DNA from: Terrabacter sp. MAHUQ-38 | Lineage (GTDB): Bacteria; Actinomycetota; Actinomycetes; Actinomycetales; Dermatophilaceae | DNA length: 64,000 nucleotides | Reading direction: 5' to 3' | Assembly: GCF_014518425.1 (NCBI RefSeq) | Contig: NZ_JACVCU010000003.1 | Span: 62,001-126,000 of the forward strand | Part shown: positions 1-8,290 of the stretch, in pieces | Numbering within the stretch: position 1 is the first letter of the stretch | Layout: each line of letters opens with the position of its first letter | Position numbers and translations under genes: made by a program | Notes under the pieces: model-generated | What the model was told of the DNA's origin: nothing | Seen by the model: the letters and a program-made list of their open reading frames with translations, nothing else | Database searches by the model: none

Positions 1-223
1 TGATCTGGCGCGCCGCGAAGCCGGCCGCGTCGGCGTGGACCTCACCGAGCGCGTCGACCGACCCCGGTTCGATCGGAGCACCGACGAGTGCACGGGTGCC
101 GGCGCTCGCGACCTCCACACCCGTGCCGGCGAGCAGCTGGACGAGGCGCCGCTCGATGTAGGGCGAGCGACAGACGTTGCCGGTGCACACGACGAGGACC
201 CGGCCGGCGAGGGCGGTCGTCAC
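1..223 (-). CDS. low-molecular-weight protein-tyrosine phosphatase, 3' part outside window
   Basis: The first 74 residues are visible; the rest lies beyond the left edge. The P-loop CTGNVCRS begins at residue 13 and fits C-x5-R-S of low-molecular-weight tyrosine phosphatases, with C13 as nucleophile and R19 binding phosphate. This is a cytoplasmic enzyme. In exopolysaccharide loci such Wzb-like phosphatases act on tyrosine kinases that control polymer assembly, which suits the neighbouring sugar-nucleotide genes. That role is inferred from context, and no partner kinase is in view. The GTG start (223-221) overlaps the TGA of rmlC as GTGA, so it is probably translated by coupling to rmlC. Confidence 0.82.
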   Translation of the reverse strand, partial: MTTALAGRVLVVCTGNVCRSPYIERRLVQLLAGTGVEVASAGTRALVGAPIEPGSVDALGEVHADAAGFAARQI

Positions 224-828
224 GTGCGGCTCCCTGCGGCCAGCGAGGACGAGTACGCGAGGCACGCCTCGAGGGTGGGCAGCAGCCCGGCGTCGGCGGC
301 CTCGTCGAGGGTGGGCGCGGCGGCGTCCTTGGGTGACAGGAGCGGCACGAAGCCCTGGGGAAGGGCCAGGGCGATGCGTGGGTCGAGCGGGTTGACGCCG
401 CGCTCGATCGCCGGGGTGAACACCTCGGAGCACAGGTAGACGGCGGTCCCGCCCTCGATGCAGGCGAGGGCGTGCCCCAGCCCCTCGGCGACGTAGACGG
501 CCCGCCGGTCGACCGTGTCGAGCACGACCGAGTCCCAATCGCCGAACGTCGGCGAGCCGACCCGGACGTCGACGACGAAGTCGATGAAGACGCCGCCGGT
601 CGCCGTGACGTACTTGGCCTGCGAGGGCGGCACGTCGGCGAAGTGGATGCCACGCACGACGCCCGGCCCCGACACCGAGACGTTCGTCTGCCGCACCTGC
701 ATCTCGTGGCCGATGGCCTCGGCGAGGTGGTCGACGCGGAAGCCCTCGGCGAAGACCCCACGCTCGTCGTGCATCTGCCGCGGCGTGACCTCGAAGGCGC
801 CGGCGACCTTCAGCGGGCGGATGTCCAT
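220..828 (-). CDS. rmlC: dTDP-4-dehydrorhamnose 3,5-epimerase
   Basis: Third step of dTDP-L-rhamnose synthesis: epimerises dTDP-4-keto-6-deoxyglucose at C3 and C5 in the cytoplasm. The 202-residue protein has the family's usual length and cupin core. RGIHF supplies the catalytic His at residue 62, PPSQAKYV a conserved Lys at 72, and VYLCS the catalytic Tyr at 131. A second Tyr found a few residues later in many relatives is Phe here (SEVFTP). The ATG lies 13 bases after the rmlA stop, with a GAGGA ribosome site in the gap, so rmlA and rmlC are one transcript. The stop overlaps the phosphatase start. RmlB and RmlD are encoded about 38 kb away. Confidence 0.93.
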   Translation of the reverse strand: MDIRPLKVAGAFEVTPRQMHDERGVFAEGFRVDHLAEAIGHEMQVRQTNVSVSGPGVVRGIHFADVPPSQAKYVTATGGVFIDFVVDVRVGSPTFGDWDSVVLDTVDRRAVYVAEGLGHALACIEGGTAVYLCSEVFTPAIERGVNPLDPRIALALPQGFVPLLSPKDAAAPTLDEAADAGLLPTLEACLAYSSSLAAGSRT

Positions 829-841
829 GACGTCCTCGCCT

Positions 842-1720
842 TCACGGGGTGTCCCTGCCCTCGGCGAGCAGGGCGTGCAGGTAGAGACCGTAGCCACTCC
901 GGGCCTGGTCGTCGGCGTGCCCGCGCATGGCGTCGTCGTCGAGCCAGCCGTTGCGCCACGCGACCTCCTCGACGCAGCCGATCTTCTGGCCCTGCCGGGC
1001 CTCGACGACGTGGACGTACTGGCTCGCCTCGATGAGCCCCTCGAAGGTCCCCGTGTCGAACCAGGCGGTGCCGCGCGGGAGCACGCTGACCGACAAGGTG
1101 CCACGGCGGAGGTACTCGTCGTTGACCGCCGTGATCTCGAGCTCGCCGCGCGAGCTCGGGCGCAGCCCCCCGGCGATGGCCACGACGTCGTTGTCGTAGA
1201 AGTAGAGGCCGGGCACGGCGTAGCTCGACTTCGGCTCCGCCGGCTTCTCCTCGATGGAGATGACGCGTCCGTCGGGGCCGAACTCGACGACGCCGTATGC
1301 CGTGGGGTCGGCGACGCGGTACGCGAACACGTGCCCGCCCTCGACGTCGGTGTGGTCGGCGAGGCGGGTGCCGAGGCCGGGCCCGAAGAAGATGTTGTCG
1401 CCGAGGACGAGGCCGACGCGGTCCTCCCCGATGAAGTCGGCGCCGAGCACGAACGCCTGGGCGATCCCCTCGGGACGCGGCTGGACGGCATACGTGATCG
1501 TCATGCCCCACTGCGAGCCGTCGCCGAGAAGGCGTCGGAACTGCTCGACGTCCACGGGGGTGGTGATGACGAGGACCTCGCGGATGCCCGCCATCATCAG
1601 GGTCGAGAGCGGGTAGTAGACCATCGGCTTGTCGTAGACGGGCATCAGCTGCTTGCTGATGCCCCGTGTGATCGGGTGCAGCCGGCTGCCCGTCCCCCCG
1701 GCGAGGATGATCCCCTTCAT
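842..1720 (-). CDS. rmlA: glucose-1-phosphate thymidylyltransferase
   Basis: Makes dTDP-glucose from dTTP and glucose-1-phosphate, the entry step to dTDP-rhamnose. The 292-residue protein shows the nucleotidyltransferase loop [11 protein letters not shown] at residues 6-16, [11 protein letters not shown] at 23-33, the metal-binding GDN at 107-109, EEKP at 157-160 and a second metal Asp near 222. I start it at the ATG before KGIILAGG; upstream in-frame residues do not look like this family. No ribosome site precedes this ATG. A TAGGCT hexamer ends 7 bases before it, so the message may be leaderless or nearly so. First gene of the rmlA-rmlC-phosphatase unit, 75 bases downstream of ugd on the same strand. 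Confidence 0.95.
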   Translation of the reverse strand: MKGIILAGGTGSRLHPITRGISKQLMPVYDKPMVYYPLSTLMMAGIREVLVITTPVDVEQFRRLLGDGSQWGMTITYAVQPRPEGIAQAFVLGADFIGEDRVGLVLGDNIFFGPGLGTRLADHTDVEGGHVFAYRVADPTAYGVVEFGPDGRVISIEEKPAEPKSSYAVPGLYFYDNDVVAIAGGLRPSSRGELEITAVNDEYLRRGTLSVSVLPRGTAWFDTGTFEGLIEASQYVHVVEARQGQKIGCVEEVAWRNGWLDDDAMRGHADDQARSGYGLYLHALLAEGRDTP

Positions 1721-1733
1721 GGCAGGGAGCCTA
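1721..1733 (-). promoter_or_regulatory. possible leaderless promoter of rmlA
   Basis: On the minus strand TAGGCT (1733-1728) fits the actinobacterial -10 form TAnnnT and is followed by 7 bases and the rmlA ATG, which lacks a Shine-Dalgarno. The spacing would start transcription within one base of the start codon. No -35 box is convincing. Confidence 0.3.
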
Positions 1734-1795
1734 GGTGCTGCGTCGACGCGCCGCCCGGGAGACGGCAGAAGGCGCAAACCGGACGCCTCGCCGCC

Positions 1796-3136
1796 TCACC
1801 AGGTCGACGCGGTGCGCCCCATCCCGCGGTAGTCCCAGCCGGCGTCGGCCCAGGCGTGCGCGTCGAGGACGTTGCGCCCGTCGATGATCCGCGGCGTGGC
1901 GACGAGCGACTTGGCGTGGGCGGGGTCGATGGCGAGGTAGTCGTTCCACGCCGTGAGGAGCATGACGAGGTCGGCACCCTCGAGGGCCTCGTCGGCCGTG
2001 TCGACGATGTGCAGGTCGGGGCGCTGGCTGCGCACGGCGGCCGCGCCCGCGGGGTCGGTCGCCACGACATTGGCGCCGCGGCCCCAGAGGCGGCCCGCGA
2101 TGTCGAGGGCCGGAGAGTCGCGCACGTCGTCGCTGTCGGGCTTGAACGTCAGGCCGAGCACAGCGACCTTGACGCCGACGAGGCGTCCACCGGCCATGCT
2201 CGTCGCGAGGTCGACGGCGTGGTCGCGCCGACGCATGTTGATCGAGTCGACCTCGCGAAGGAACGTCAGCGACTGGTCGACGCCGAGCTCGCCGGCCCGG
2301 GCCATGAAGGCACGGATGTCCTTCGGCAGGCAGCCGCCGCCGAAGCCGATGCCGGCCTGGAGGAACTTCGGTCCGATGCGCTCGTCGTGGCCGATCGCCT
2401 CGGCGAGCCGCGTGACGTCGGCGCCCGCCGCGTCGCACAGCTCGGCCATCGAGTTGATGAAGGAGATCTTCGTCGCGAGGAAGGAGTTGGCGGCGACCTT
2501 GACGAGCTCGGCCGTCGCGTAGTTGACGAGCAGGCGCGGGATGCCGGCGGCGATGATCGGCGCGTAGACCTCGTCGAGCACCGCACGGCCGGTGTCGCCG
2601 GCCCGCGCGTCCTCGGGCAGCCCGTAGACGACACGGTCCGGGGTCTGGGTGTCCTGGACGGCGAAGCCCTCGCGCAGGAACTCGGGGTTCCACACGACGA
2701 CGGCGTCCAGCCCGGCCTCCGCCACGCGGTCGGCGATCGCCTGCGCCGTGCCGACCGGGACCGTCGACTTGCCGACGATGACGAGCGGCCCGTCGGCGTG
2801 CGGCCGGGCGTGGGTGAGGATGTCGTCGACGGCGGTCCAGACGTAGCTCAGGTCGGCCGCGTAGCTGCCACCGCCCTGCGGCGTGCCCACGGCGATGAAG
2901 TGGACCCGGGCGTCGCCGATGGCGCTCTTGTCGGTCGTGAACCGGAGCCCGCCCGACTCGACACCCTTGCGCAGCACCGGCTCGAGGCCCGGCTCGTGGA
3001 AGGAGGGGACCCCCGCAGCGAGCCGGTCGATCTTGGTCTGGTCGATGTCGACCCCCACGACGTCGTGACCGAAGTCGGCCATGCACGCGGCGTGGACCGC
3101 ACCGAGGTATCCGCAACCGATCACCGAGATTCGCAC
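1796..3136 (-). CDS. ugd: UDP-glucose 6-dehydrogenase
   Basis: Oxidises UDP-glucose to UDP-glucuronate with two NAD+, giving an acidic sugar donor. The 446-residue protein has the family length. The Rossmann motif GCGYLG is at residues 7-12, the active-site Lys region AELVKVAANSF near 209-219, and the catalytic Cys at about 269 in GFGGGCLPKD; GLTFKPDSDD lies in the C-terminal UDP-binding domain. I use the GTG at 3136, which starts directly on the Rossmann strand; a longer frame exists but adds 22 residues unlike the family. TATGCT sits 6 bases before this GTG, pointing to a leaderless message. The wecC product at 34.4-35.7 kb is a related dehydrogenase with a different substrate. Confidence 0.94.
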   Translation of the reverse strand: MRISVIGCGYLGAVHAACMADFGHDVVGVDIDQTKIDRLAAGVPSFHEPGLEPVLRKGVESGGLRFTTDKSAIGDARVHFIAVGTPQGGGSYAADLSYVWTAVDDILTHARPHADGPLVIVGKSTVPVGTAQAIADRVAEAGLDAVVVWNPEFLREGFAVQDTQTPDRVVYGLPEDARAGDTGRAVLDEVYAPIIAAGIPRLLVNYATAELVKVAANSFLATKISFINSMAELCDAAGADVTRLAEAIGHDERIGPKFLQAGIGFGGGCLPKDIRAFMARAGELGVDQSLTFLREVDSINMRRRDHAVDLATSMAGGRLVGVKVAVLGLTFKPDSDDVRDSPALDIAGRLWGRGANVVATDPAGAAAVRSQRPDLHIVDTADEALEGADLVMLLTAWNDYLAIDPAHAKSLVATPRIIDGRNVLDAHAWADAGWDYRGMGRTASTW

Positions 3137-3148
3137 GGGGGAAGCATA
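3137..3148 (-). promoter_or_regulatory. leaderless promoter of ugd
   Basis: TATGCT on the minus strand (3148-3143), then six bases, then the GTG of ugd. The expected transcription start is the first base of the start codon. There is no Shine-Dalgarno; the gap reads TCCCCC. Confidence 0.42.
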
Positions 3149-3219
3149 CGCAGGGCGGTCGCCGCGGAAATGGCGCGCGAGTGAACGCCACCGCACGAAC
3201 ACGCATGTTTCTGTGCCAG

Positions 3220-3250
3220 TTCACAGGTTGGACCCATCTCTGGATAAACT
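3220..3250 (+). promoter_or_regulatory. possible promoter of the glycosyltransferase-exporter operon
   Basis: In the 189-base divergent gap, TTCACA (3220-3225) is five of six to the -35 consensus. TAAACT (3245-3250), a TAnnnT-type -10, follows after 19 bases. The expected start near 3257 would leave a leader of about 70 bases before the ATG at 3326. The stretch is clearly more AT-rich than its surroundings. Confidence 0.35.
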
Positions 3251-3325
3251 TGCCCGGTTAGCCCGATTCAGGGGACTCGAGCGGACGAGACGAGAGTGCG
3301 TGCGTGTCCGTAGGGCGGTCGTGAG

Positions 3326-4582
3326 ATGAGGATCCTGCTCCTCACTCACCACTACGAACCAGAGCTGGGCGCCCCGCAGCAACGCTGGGGGGCGATGGTT
3401 CGACGCTTCACCCGTGCGGGGCATGACGTCGTCGTCGTCGCCCCCTCTCCGCACTACTCGTTCGGCGGGCTCATGGACGACGCAGAGCAGATGCGGCCGG
3501 GTTCCGTGCACCGGGGTGCGTACGGCGAGTCCGTCCACCGCGTTGCGTTCCGTCCCCACACCGGTCGACTGGGCTCGCGTCTTCTCGACCAGGTCGTCAG
3601 CTCGCTCGACTCCACCCGCACCGTCCTGACCCGCGTGCGCCGCATCCGTCCCGACGTCATCATCGCGACGGCCCCGGCCCTGCCCACGCTCTTCTCCGGC
3701 GCCCTGCTCGCCCGCACCATCGACGTACCCCTCGTCACCGAGATGCGCGACGCGTGGCCCGACCTGCTGGCCGTCGCAGACGACTGGAACGCCGCCGCGG
3801 TGCCCGCCCCCTCGAGGCGCGCCGCGGTGTTCCGGCCGCCCGTGCTGCACGCCGCGGGCGCACTCATGACCGCGCTGCAGCGCCGTTCGGCGGCTGTCGT
3901 GACGACGACCGAGAGCTTCGCCTCGGCGCTGCGGTCCCGGGGCGTGCGCAGCGTCCACGTCGTGCGCAACGGGGCCCACGAGCTGCCCGGCTACCGGGTG
4001 CATTCCCCTCGAGACCCCGACGGCGAGCTGCGGGTGCTCTACCTCGGCACGGTCGGACGAGCTCAAGGCCTCGGCACCGCCGTCGTCGCCGCCCGGCTGG
4101 CCCATGCCGCGGGGGTGTCGGTGCGCCTGCGCATCGTCGGGGCCGGCGCGGAGCACGAGGCCGTCGCCGCGATGGCCTCCAAGGGCGACGTGCCCATCGA
4201 GATCCTCGGACAGGTGCCCAAGGCGCAAGTAGCCGACCACTACGCCTGGGCCGACACGCTCCTCGTCGCGCTCCGGCCGTGGGCGCCCCTCGAGCTGACC
4301 GTCCCCTCGAAGCTCTACGAGGCGATGTCGATCGGCATCCACGTCACCGGGATGGTGGACGGCGAGGCCGCCGCGATCCTACGGACCGCGGGCATGGGCG
4401 CGATCGTCCCGCCCGGCGATGCCAACTCCCTCGCCGAGACGTGGGCCAAGCTCGCCAACGACCCGTCGCAGCTCTACGTCGGCGACTCCGGACGCGAGTG
4501 GACCGACGAGCACGCCAACGACGACCGGCTGGCCGAGCGCTACCTGTCCATCCTCGAGGACGTCGTGGCACAGCATGCGTGA
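3326..4582 (+). CDS. GT4-family glycosyltransferase
   Basis: A 418-residue cytoplasmic glycosyltransferase of the GT-B fold, family 4 type. The N-terminal domain opens with MRILLLTHHYEPELG, a typical first strand plus acceptor-side loop. The C-terminal domain has LRVLYLGTVGRAQG near residue 240 and the nucleotide-binding region PSKLYEAMSIG near 330, where the Glu of the E-x7-E type motif sits. It probably adds one sugar of the exported polymer; donor and acceptor cannot be read from sequence. It heads a five-gene plus-strand operon. Its stop overlaps the next start by 8 bases. Confidence 0.88.
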   Translation: MRILLLTHHYEPELGAPQQRWGAMVRRFTRAGHDVVVVAPSPHYSFGGLMDDAEQMRPGSVHRGAYGESVHRVAFRPHTGRLGSRLLDQVVSSLDSTRTVLTRVRRIRPDVIIATAPALPTLFSGALLARTIDVPLVTEMRDAWPDLLAVADDWNAAAVPAPSRRAAVFRPPVLHAAGALMTALQRRSAAVVTTTESFASALRSRGVRSVHVVRNGAHELPGYRVHSPRDPDGELRVLYLGTVGRAQGLGTAVVAARLAHAAGVSVRLRIVGAGAEHEAVAAMASKGDVPIEILGQVPKAQVADHYAWADTLLVALRPWAPLELTVPSKLYEAMSIGIHVTGMVDGEAAAILRTAGMGAIVPPGDANSLAETWAKLANDPSQLYVGDSGREWTDEHANDDRLAERYLSILEDVVAQHA

Positions 4583-6398
4583 CCGCCGGACCTCGTCCGG
4601 CAGGGGCGTCTCAGGCCTCGCAGGGCGCACGCGCTCGACCCTGCGCAACCTCGCCATCCTCGCGCGCGTCGGAGCCCGGCACTTCGAGGACGACCCGGCG
4701 CTGCTCGCGGTCCAGACCCTCCGCCGCCTGCCCGCCCCGGTCCGCCACGGGCTCGCCGGTGCGGTCGCGGCCGGCGCCCGCCTCTCGAGCAGGACCGCAG
4801 GCGCACCCGTCGTCGGCACCGCCCTCGCGGAGTTCCTCGCCGACCGGCCCGCAGCTGCGCGTGCCTCGTTGGCCGGCGTCGCGCCGACGCGACGGTCCAC
4901 GCGGCGCCTGCACGCCGAGCTCGCCGTCGCCCTCGGGGACGAGCCACCGGCGGATGCCCCCGACCCCGTCCGCGCTCGGGCCCTGTGGCGGCGAGGACGC
5001 ATCGGCGAGGCCATCACCGCGCTGCCGGCCGGCGTCTCCGGCAGCGTCGGCCGCCAACGCGCCCGCCTCGAGTCCGAACGCGCGATCCTCGAACCCGGCT
5101 TCCGCCTCGTCGCCGCCCCGTCGCCGCGCCCGACGGGTGCAGGTCTCCTGAGCCCGCCGGACGGCATCCGCGCCCTGCACCTGCTCACCAACTCGCTGCC
5201 CTGGACCCAGTCCGGCTACTCGTTGCGCTCGCACGCCGTCCTGCAGGCGCAGGCCGCCGAGGGGATCGCCGTCGAGGCGGTGACCCGGATCGGCTACCCC
5301 GTCACCGTCGGCCTGCCGCACGCGCCCGACACCGACGTCGTCGACGGCGTGCGCTACCGACGCCTCATGCCCTGGTCGATGGCCGACACGCAGGTCGAGC
5401 GGCTCCGTCAGACGGCCGCCCTGCTCGCGCGCGAGGCGCACCGCTTCGAGGCGACCGTGCTGCACACGACGACGCACTACCCCAACGCTGTCGTGGCTGC
5501 GGGTGTCGCGGCGACGACCGGCCTGCCCTGGGTGTACGAGGTGCGCGGCCAACTCGAGAAGACGTGGGCCGGCTCGCTGCCCGTGCACGAGCAGCAGGAG
5601 GCGCACCGCAGCGAGCGCTACCGCCTGTGGCACGCACGCGAGGCCGAGCTGGCCCGTGAGGCCGACCACGTCGTGACGCTCTCGCGGGCCCTGCGCGACG
5701 ACCTCGTGGCCCGCGGCGTGCCCACCGAGCGCATCACCATCGTGCCCAACGCCGTCGACGACGCGCTCGTCGCGTCGGGGGCCGACGACGACGCCTCCCC
5801 CGCAGATGCGCGGCGACGCCTGGGCCTGCCGAGTGGGGGGTTCTGGGTCGGCACGGTCTCCTCGATCGTCGCCTACGAGGGCCTCGACCTGCTGCTCGAG
5901 TCGGTCGCCCTGCTGCGGGGCGACGGCCACGACGTGCGCTGTGCCATCGTCGGCGACGGCGTGGCGCGGGCCGAACTCGCCGCGCTGACGACCCGTCTCG
6001 GGCTCGACGGCGTCGTCGTCATGCCCGGCCGGGTGGCGCGCAGCGAGGCGCCTCTCTGGCATCGCGCGCTGGACGCGTTCGTCGTCCCGCGGCGTGACCT
6101 CGGGGTGTGCCGCACGGTCACACCCCTCAAGCCGATCGAGGCCATGGCGCTCGGACGCCCCGTCGTCGTGTCCGACCTGCCTGCCCTGTCGGAGATCACC
6201 GTCGAGCCGGGCTCGGGCCTGGCCTTCGCGCCGGGAGACGCCGCCGCGCTCGCGACTACACTGCACACCTTGTACGCGGACGGCGACCTCCGGGGCACCC
6301 TTGCCACGCGTGGGCGCGAGTTCGCGGCGACGCGCACGTGGCGGGCGCAGGCCGCGGCGTACCGGGACATCTACGAACGGCTGAGAGGCACGGCATGA
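4575..6398 (+). CDS. GT4-family glycosyltransferase with helical N-terminal extension
   Basis: A 607-residue protein. Residues 1 to about 195 are Ala/Arg-rich, look helical and match nothing I recognise. The GT4 enzyme runs from LHLLTNSLPWTQSGYSL (about 199) to the end, with WVYEVRGQLEKTW, IVPNAVDD, and TPLKPIEAMALG as the donor-binding Glu region. The same block order (NGYSLR, GYP, VYEVRG, SPLKPLEAL) recurs in the first enzyme module of the 1515-residue protein at 22809-27356, so the two are paralogous subfamily members. The ATG at 4575 overlaps the upstream stop by 8 bases. The stop overlaps the permease start as ATGA. Substrates unknown. Confidence 0.87.
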   Translation: MRDRRTSSGRGVSGLAGRTRSTLRNLAILARVGARHFEDDPALLAVQTLRRLPAPVRHGLAGAVAAGARLSSRTAGAPVVGTALAEFLADRPAAARASLAGVAPTRRSTRRLHAELAVALGDEPPADAPDPVRARALWRRGRIGEAITALPAGVSGSVGRQRARLESERAILEPGFRLVAAPSPRPTGAGLLSPPDGIRALHLLTNSLPWTQSGYSLRSHAVLQAQAAEGIAVEAVTRIGYPVTVGLPHAPDTDVVDGVRYRRLMPWSMADTQVERLRQTAALLAREAHRFEATVLHTTTHYPNAVVAAGVAATTGLPWVYEVRGQLEKTWAGSLPVHEQQEAHRSERYRLWHAREAELAREADHVVTLSRALRDDLVARGVPTERITIVPNAVDDALVASGADDDASPADARRRLGLPSGGFWVGTVSSIVAYEGLDLLLESVALLRGDGHDVRCAIVGDGVARAELAALTTRLGLDGVVVMPGRVARSEAPLWHRALDAFVVPRRDLGVCRTVTPLKPIEAMALGRPVVVSDLPALSEITVEPGSGLAFAPGDAAALATTLHTLYADGDLRGTLATRGREFAATRTWRAQAAAYRDIYERLRGTA

Positions 6399-7294
6399 GC
6401 AGGGAGACCACCCGCCTGCGCTCCCCGCTCGTCGAGATCGACGACATCAACCTCGAGTCCGTCGACGTCAGCCGCCTCCAGCCCGTCGGCCAGCGCCCCC
6501 CGCTCGGCGTGTACGTCCGCTCCCTCTGGGACCGTCGGCACTTCATCGTCGCCGACTCGCGAGCGCGGGCCTTCTCCGGCAACCGCGACACGCTGCTCGG
6601 CAACGCGTGGCTCGTGGGCCGCCCGATCCTCGACGGCGCCGCCTACTTCATCATCTTCGGGGTGCTGCTCGGCACGTCCCGCGGCGTCGACAACTTCATC
6701 GGGTTCCTGCTCGTCGGCGTCTTCATGTTCTCCTTCACCTCGCGCTGCCTCACCGGCGGCGCGGGCGTCATGTCGTCCGGCAAGAACCTCATCCGCGCGT
6801 TCTCGTTCCCTCGGGCGGCCATCCCGATCGCGATGGTGCTGCGCGAGACGATCTCGATGCTCCCCGTCATCGCGACGATGCTCGTCATGGTCGTGGCGAT
6901 CCCGCCGCACGCGAGCATCACGTGGCGCTGGGCGCTCTTCCCGCTCGTCTTCCTGCTGCAGGTGATGTTCAACGCCGGGCTCGTCTTCTACGCCGCCCGC
7001 ATCACCAGTGCGATCCCGGACCTGCGGATGGTGCTCGGCTTCGTCTCGCGCTTCTGGCTCTACGGCTCGGGCGTCATGTTCTCGCTCGAGCGCTTCATCA
7101 CCCACCCGACGGTGCTCGAGGTCATCCAGTTCAACCCGGCGTACTGCGTGCTCGAGCTGTCTCGTGACCTGCTCGTCTACGGCCAGACCCCCGAGCTGAC
7201 GCTGTGGCTGACGCTCGGCGCGTGGGCCGTCGCGACTCCGGTCCTCGGCTTCCTCTACTTCTGGCAGGCGGAGGAGGACTACGGCCGTGAGTGA
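6395..7294 (+). CDS. ABC-2 type polysaccharide export permease (Wzm/TagG-like)
   Basis: A 299-residue inner-membrane protein with about six hydrophobic segments between residues 65 and 290, including the stretches around AAYFIIFGVLLG, FLLVGVFMFSF and LLQVMFNAGLVF. Length, layout and the adjacent ATPase gene fit the Wzm/TagG permeases that export finished capsule, O-antigen or teichoic-acid chains. The first 45 residues are cytosolic and polar. The ATG overlaps the preceding stop (ATGA), and the ATPase gene overlaps its end by 8 bases, so the three genes are translationally linked. Chains are presumably completed on lipid in the cytoplasm before export, consistent with no Wzy or Wzx being visible. 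Confidence 0.92.
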   Translation: MSRETTRLRSPLVEIDDINLESVDVSRLQPVGQRPPLGVYVRSLWDRRHFIVADSRARAFSGNRDTLLGNAWLVGRPILDGAAYFIIFGVLLGTSRGVDNFIGFLLVGVFMFSFTSRCLTGGAGVMSSGKNLIRAFSFPRAAIPIAMVLRETISMLPVIATMLVMVVAIPPHASITWRWALFPLVFLLQVMFNAGLVFYAARITSAIPDLRMVLGFVSRFWLYGSGVMFSLERFITHPTVLEVIQFNPAYCVLELSRDLLVYGQTPELTLWLTLGAWAVATPVLGFLYFWQAEEDYGRE

Positions 7295-8276
7295 GGCAGT
7301 GAACGACGTCGTGAACCACGACGTGAGCGCGCCGGGCGGGCCGGCCGGGTCCGAGGGAGACCCCGATGCCCCCGACGCACCGAAGAAGGGCATCGAGGTC
7401 CCGGTCGGCGACCCGACCGTCCTCGTCAACCACCTGTCGGTGCACTACCGCGTGCCCAGCAGTGAGCGCGCCCGCGGCGCGCAGAGCCGGGCCGCGCGGA
7501 TGCTGGCCCGCTTCGGGTGGAGCCGCACCGTCACCGTCAAGGCCGTCCGCGACGTCACGTTCGTCGCGCGCGCCGGAGAGTCCATCGGTGTCGTCGGGCA
7601 CAACGGGTCGGGCAAGAGCACGCTGCTGCGCGTCATCGCGGGCCTCGAGACGCCGACCGCCGGCACCGTGCTCGCCTCGGCCACCCCTTCCTTCCTCGGT
7701 GTCAACGCGGCCCTCCTCCCCGAGATGTCAGGCATGGCCAACGTCCGACTCGGGCTGCTGGCGATGGGCATGACGCCGGCCCGGGTCAAGGACACCATCC
7801 CGGAGGTCCTCGAGCTCGCGGGCCTCGGCTCGTCGATCCACCTGCCGATGAAGACCTACTCGTCGGGCATGGGCGCCCGGCTGCGTTTCGCGATCTCGGC
7901 CGCGGCCCGACCCGAGATCCTGCTCATCGACGAGGCCCTCGCCACGGGCGATGCCGCCACGAAGCAGCGCAGCGAGGCCAAGATGGCGGACATCCGCAAG
8001 CAGGCGGGCACCGTCTTCCTCGTCTCCCACGCCGCGCAGACCATCGAGGAGATGTGCACCCGGGCGATCTGGCTGCACGAGGGCGAGATGGTCCTCGACG
8101 GTCCCGCCTACGAGACGGCGCGGGCCTACCGGTGGTGGGCCTGGAACGTCGCCAAGGGCGAGCACCGCAAAGCCGAGGGCCTGCTCGAGGACGCCCGCGC
8201 CCAGCTGCGCGCCACGCACGTGGCCGCCCACGACAGCACGACCCAGCGCTACATCGCGCGGCACCGACACATCTAG
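7287..8276 (+). CDS. ABC transporter ATPase for polysaccharide export (Wzt/TagH-like)
   Basis: Energises the permease encoded just upstream. The 329-residue protein has Walker A GHNGSGKST at 104-112, the signature as YSSGM at 191-195 (the usual form in polysaccharide-export ATPases), and Walker B ILLIDE at 211-216 followed by ALATGD. A polar extension of about 45 residues precedes the domain. After the ATPase core only about 40-50 residues remain, so the large carbohydrate-binding C-terminal domain of some Wzt proteins is absent and recognition should not depend on a terminal cap. GTG start at 7287 overlaps the permease gene by 8 bases. Confidence 0.93.
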   Translation: MSEAVNDVVNHDVSAPGGPAGSEGDPDAPDAPKKGIEVPVGDPTVLVNHLSVHYRVPSSERARGAQSRAARMLARFGWSRTVTVKAVRDVTFVARAGESIGVVGHNGSGKSTLLRVIAGLETPTAGTVLASATPSFLGVNAALLPEMSGMANVRLGLLAMGMTPARVKDTIPEVLELAGLGSSIHLPMKTYSSGMGARLRFAISAAARPEILLIDEALATGDAATKQRSEAKMADIRKQAGTVFLVSHAAQTIEEMCTRAIWLHEGEMVLDGPAYETARAYRWWAWNVAKGEHRKAEGLLEDARAQLRATHVAAHDSTTQRYIARHRHI

Positions 8277-8290
8277 AGGACAGTGAAGAG

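Noticed and set aside
515-3184. Long open frame (889 codons) on the plus strand opposite rmlC, rmlA and ugd
   Set aside because: It is antisense to three clear enzymes and encodes low-complexity Asp/Arg/Val/Gly-rich sequence, the usual artefact of high-GC third codon positions.
4611-6266. 551-codon minus-strand frame opposite the second GT4 gene
   Set aside because: Shadow of a well-supported glycosyltransferase; no ribosome site and no motif.
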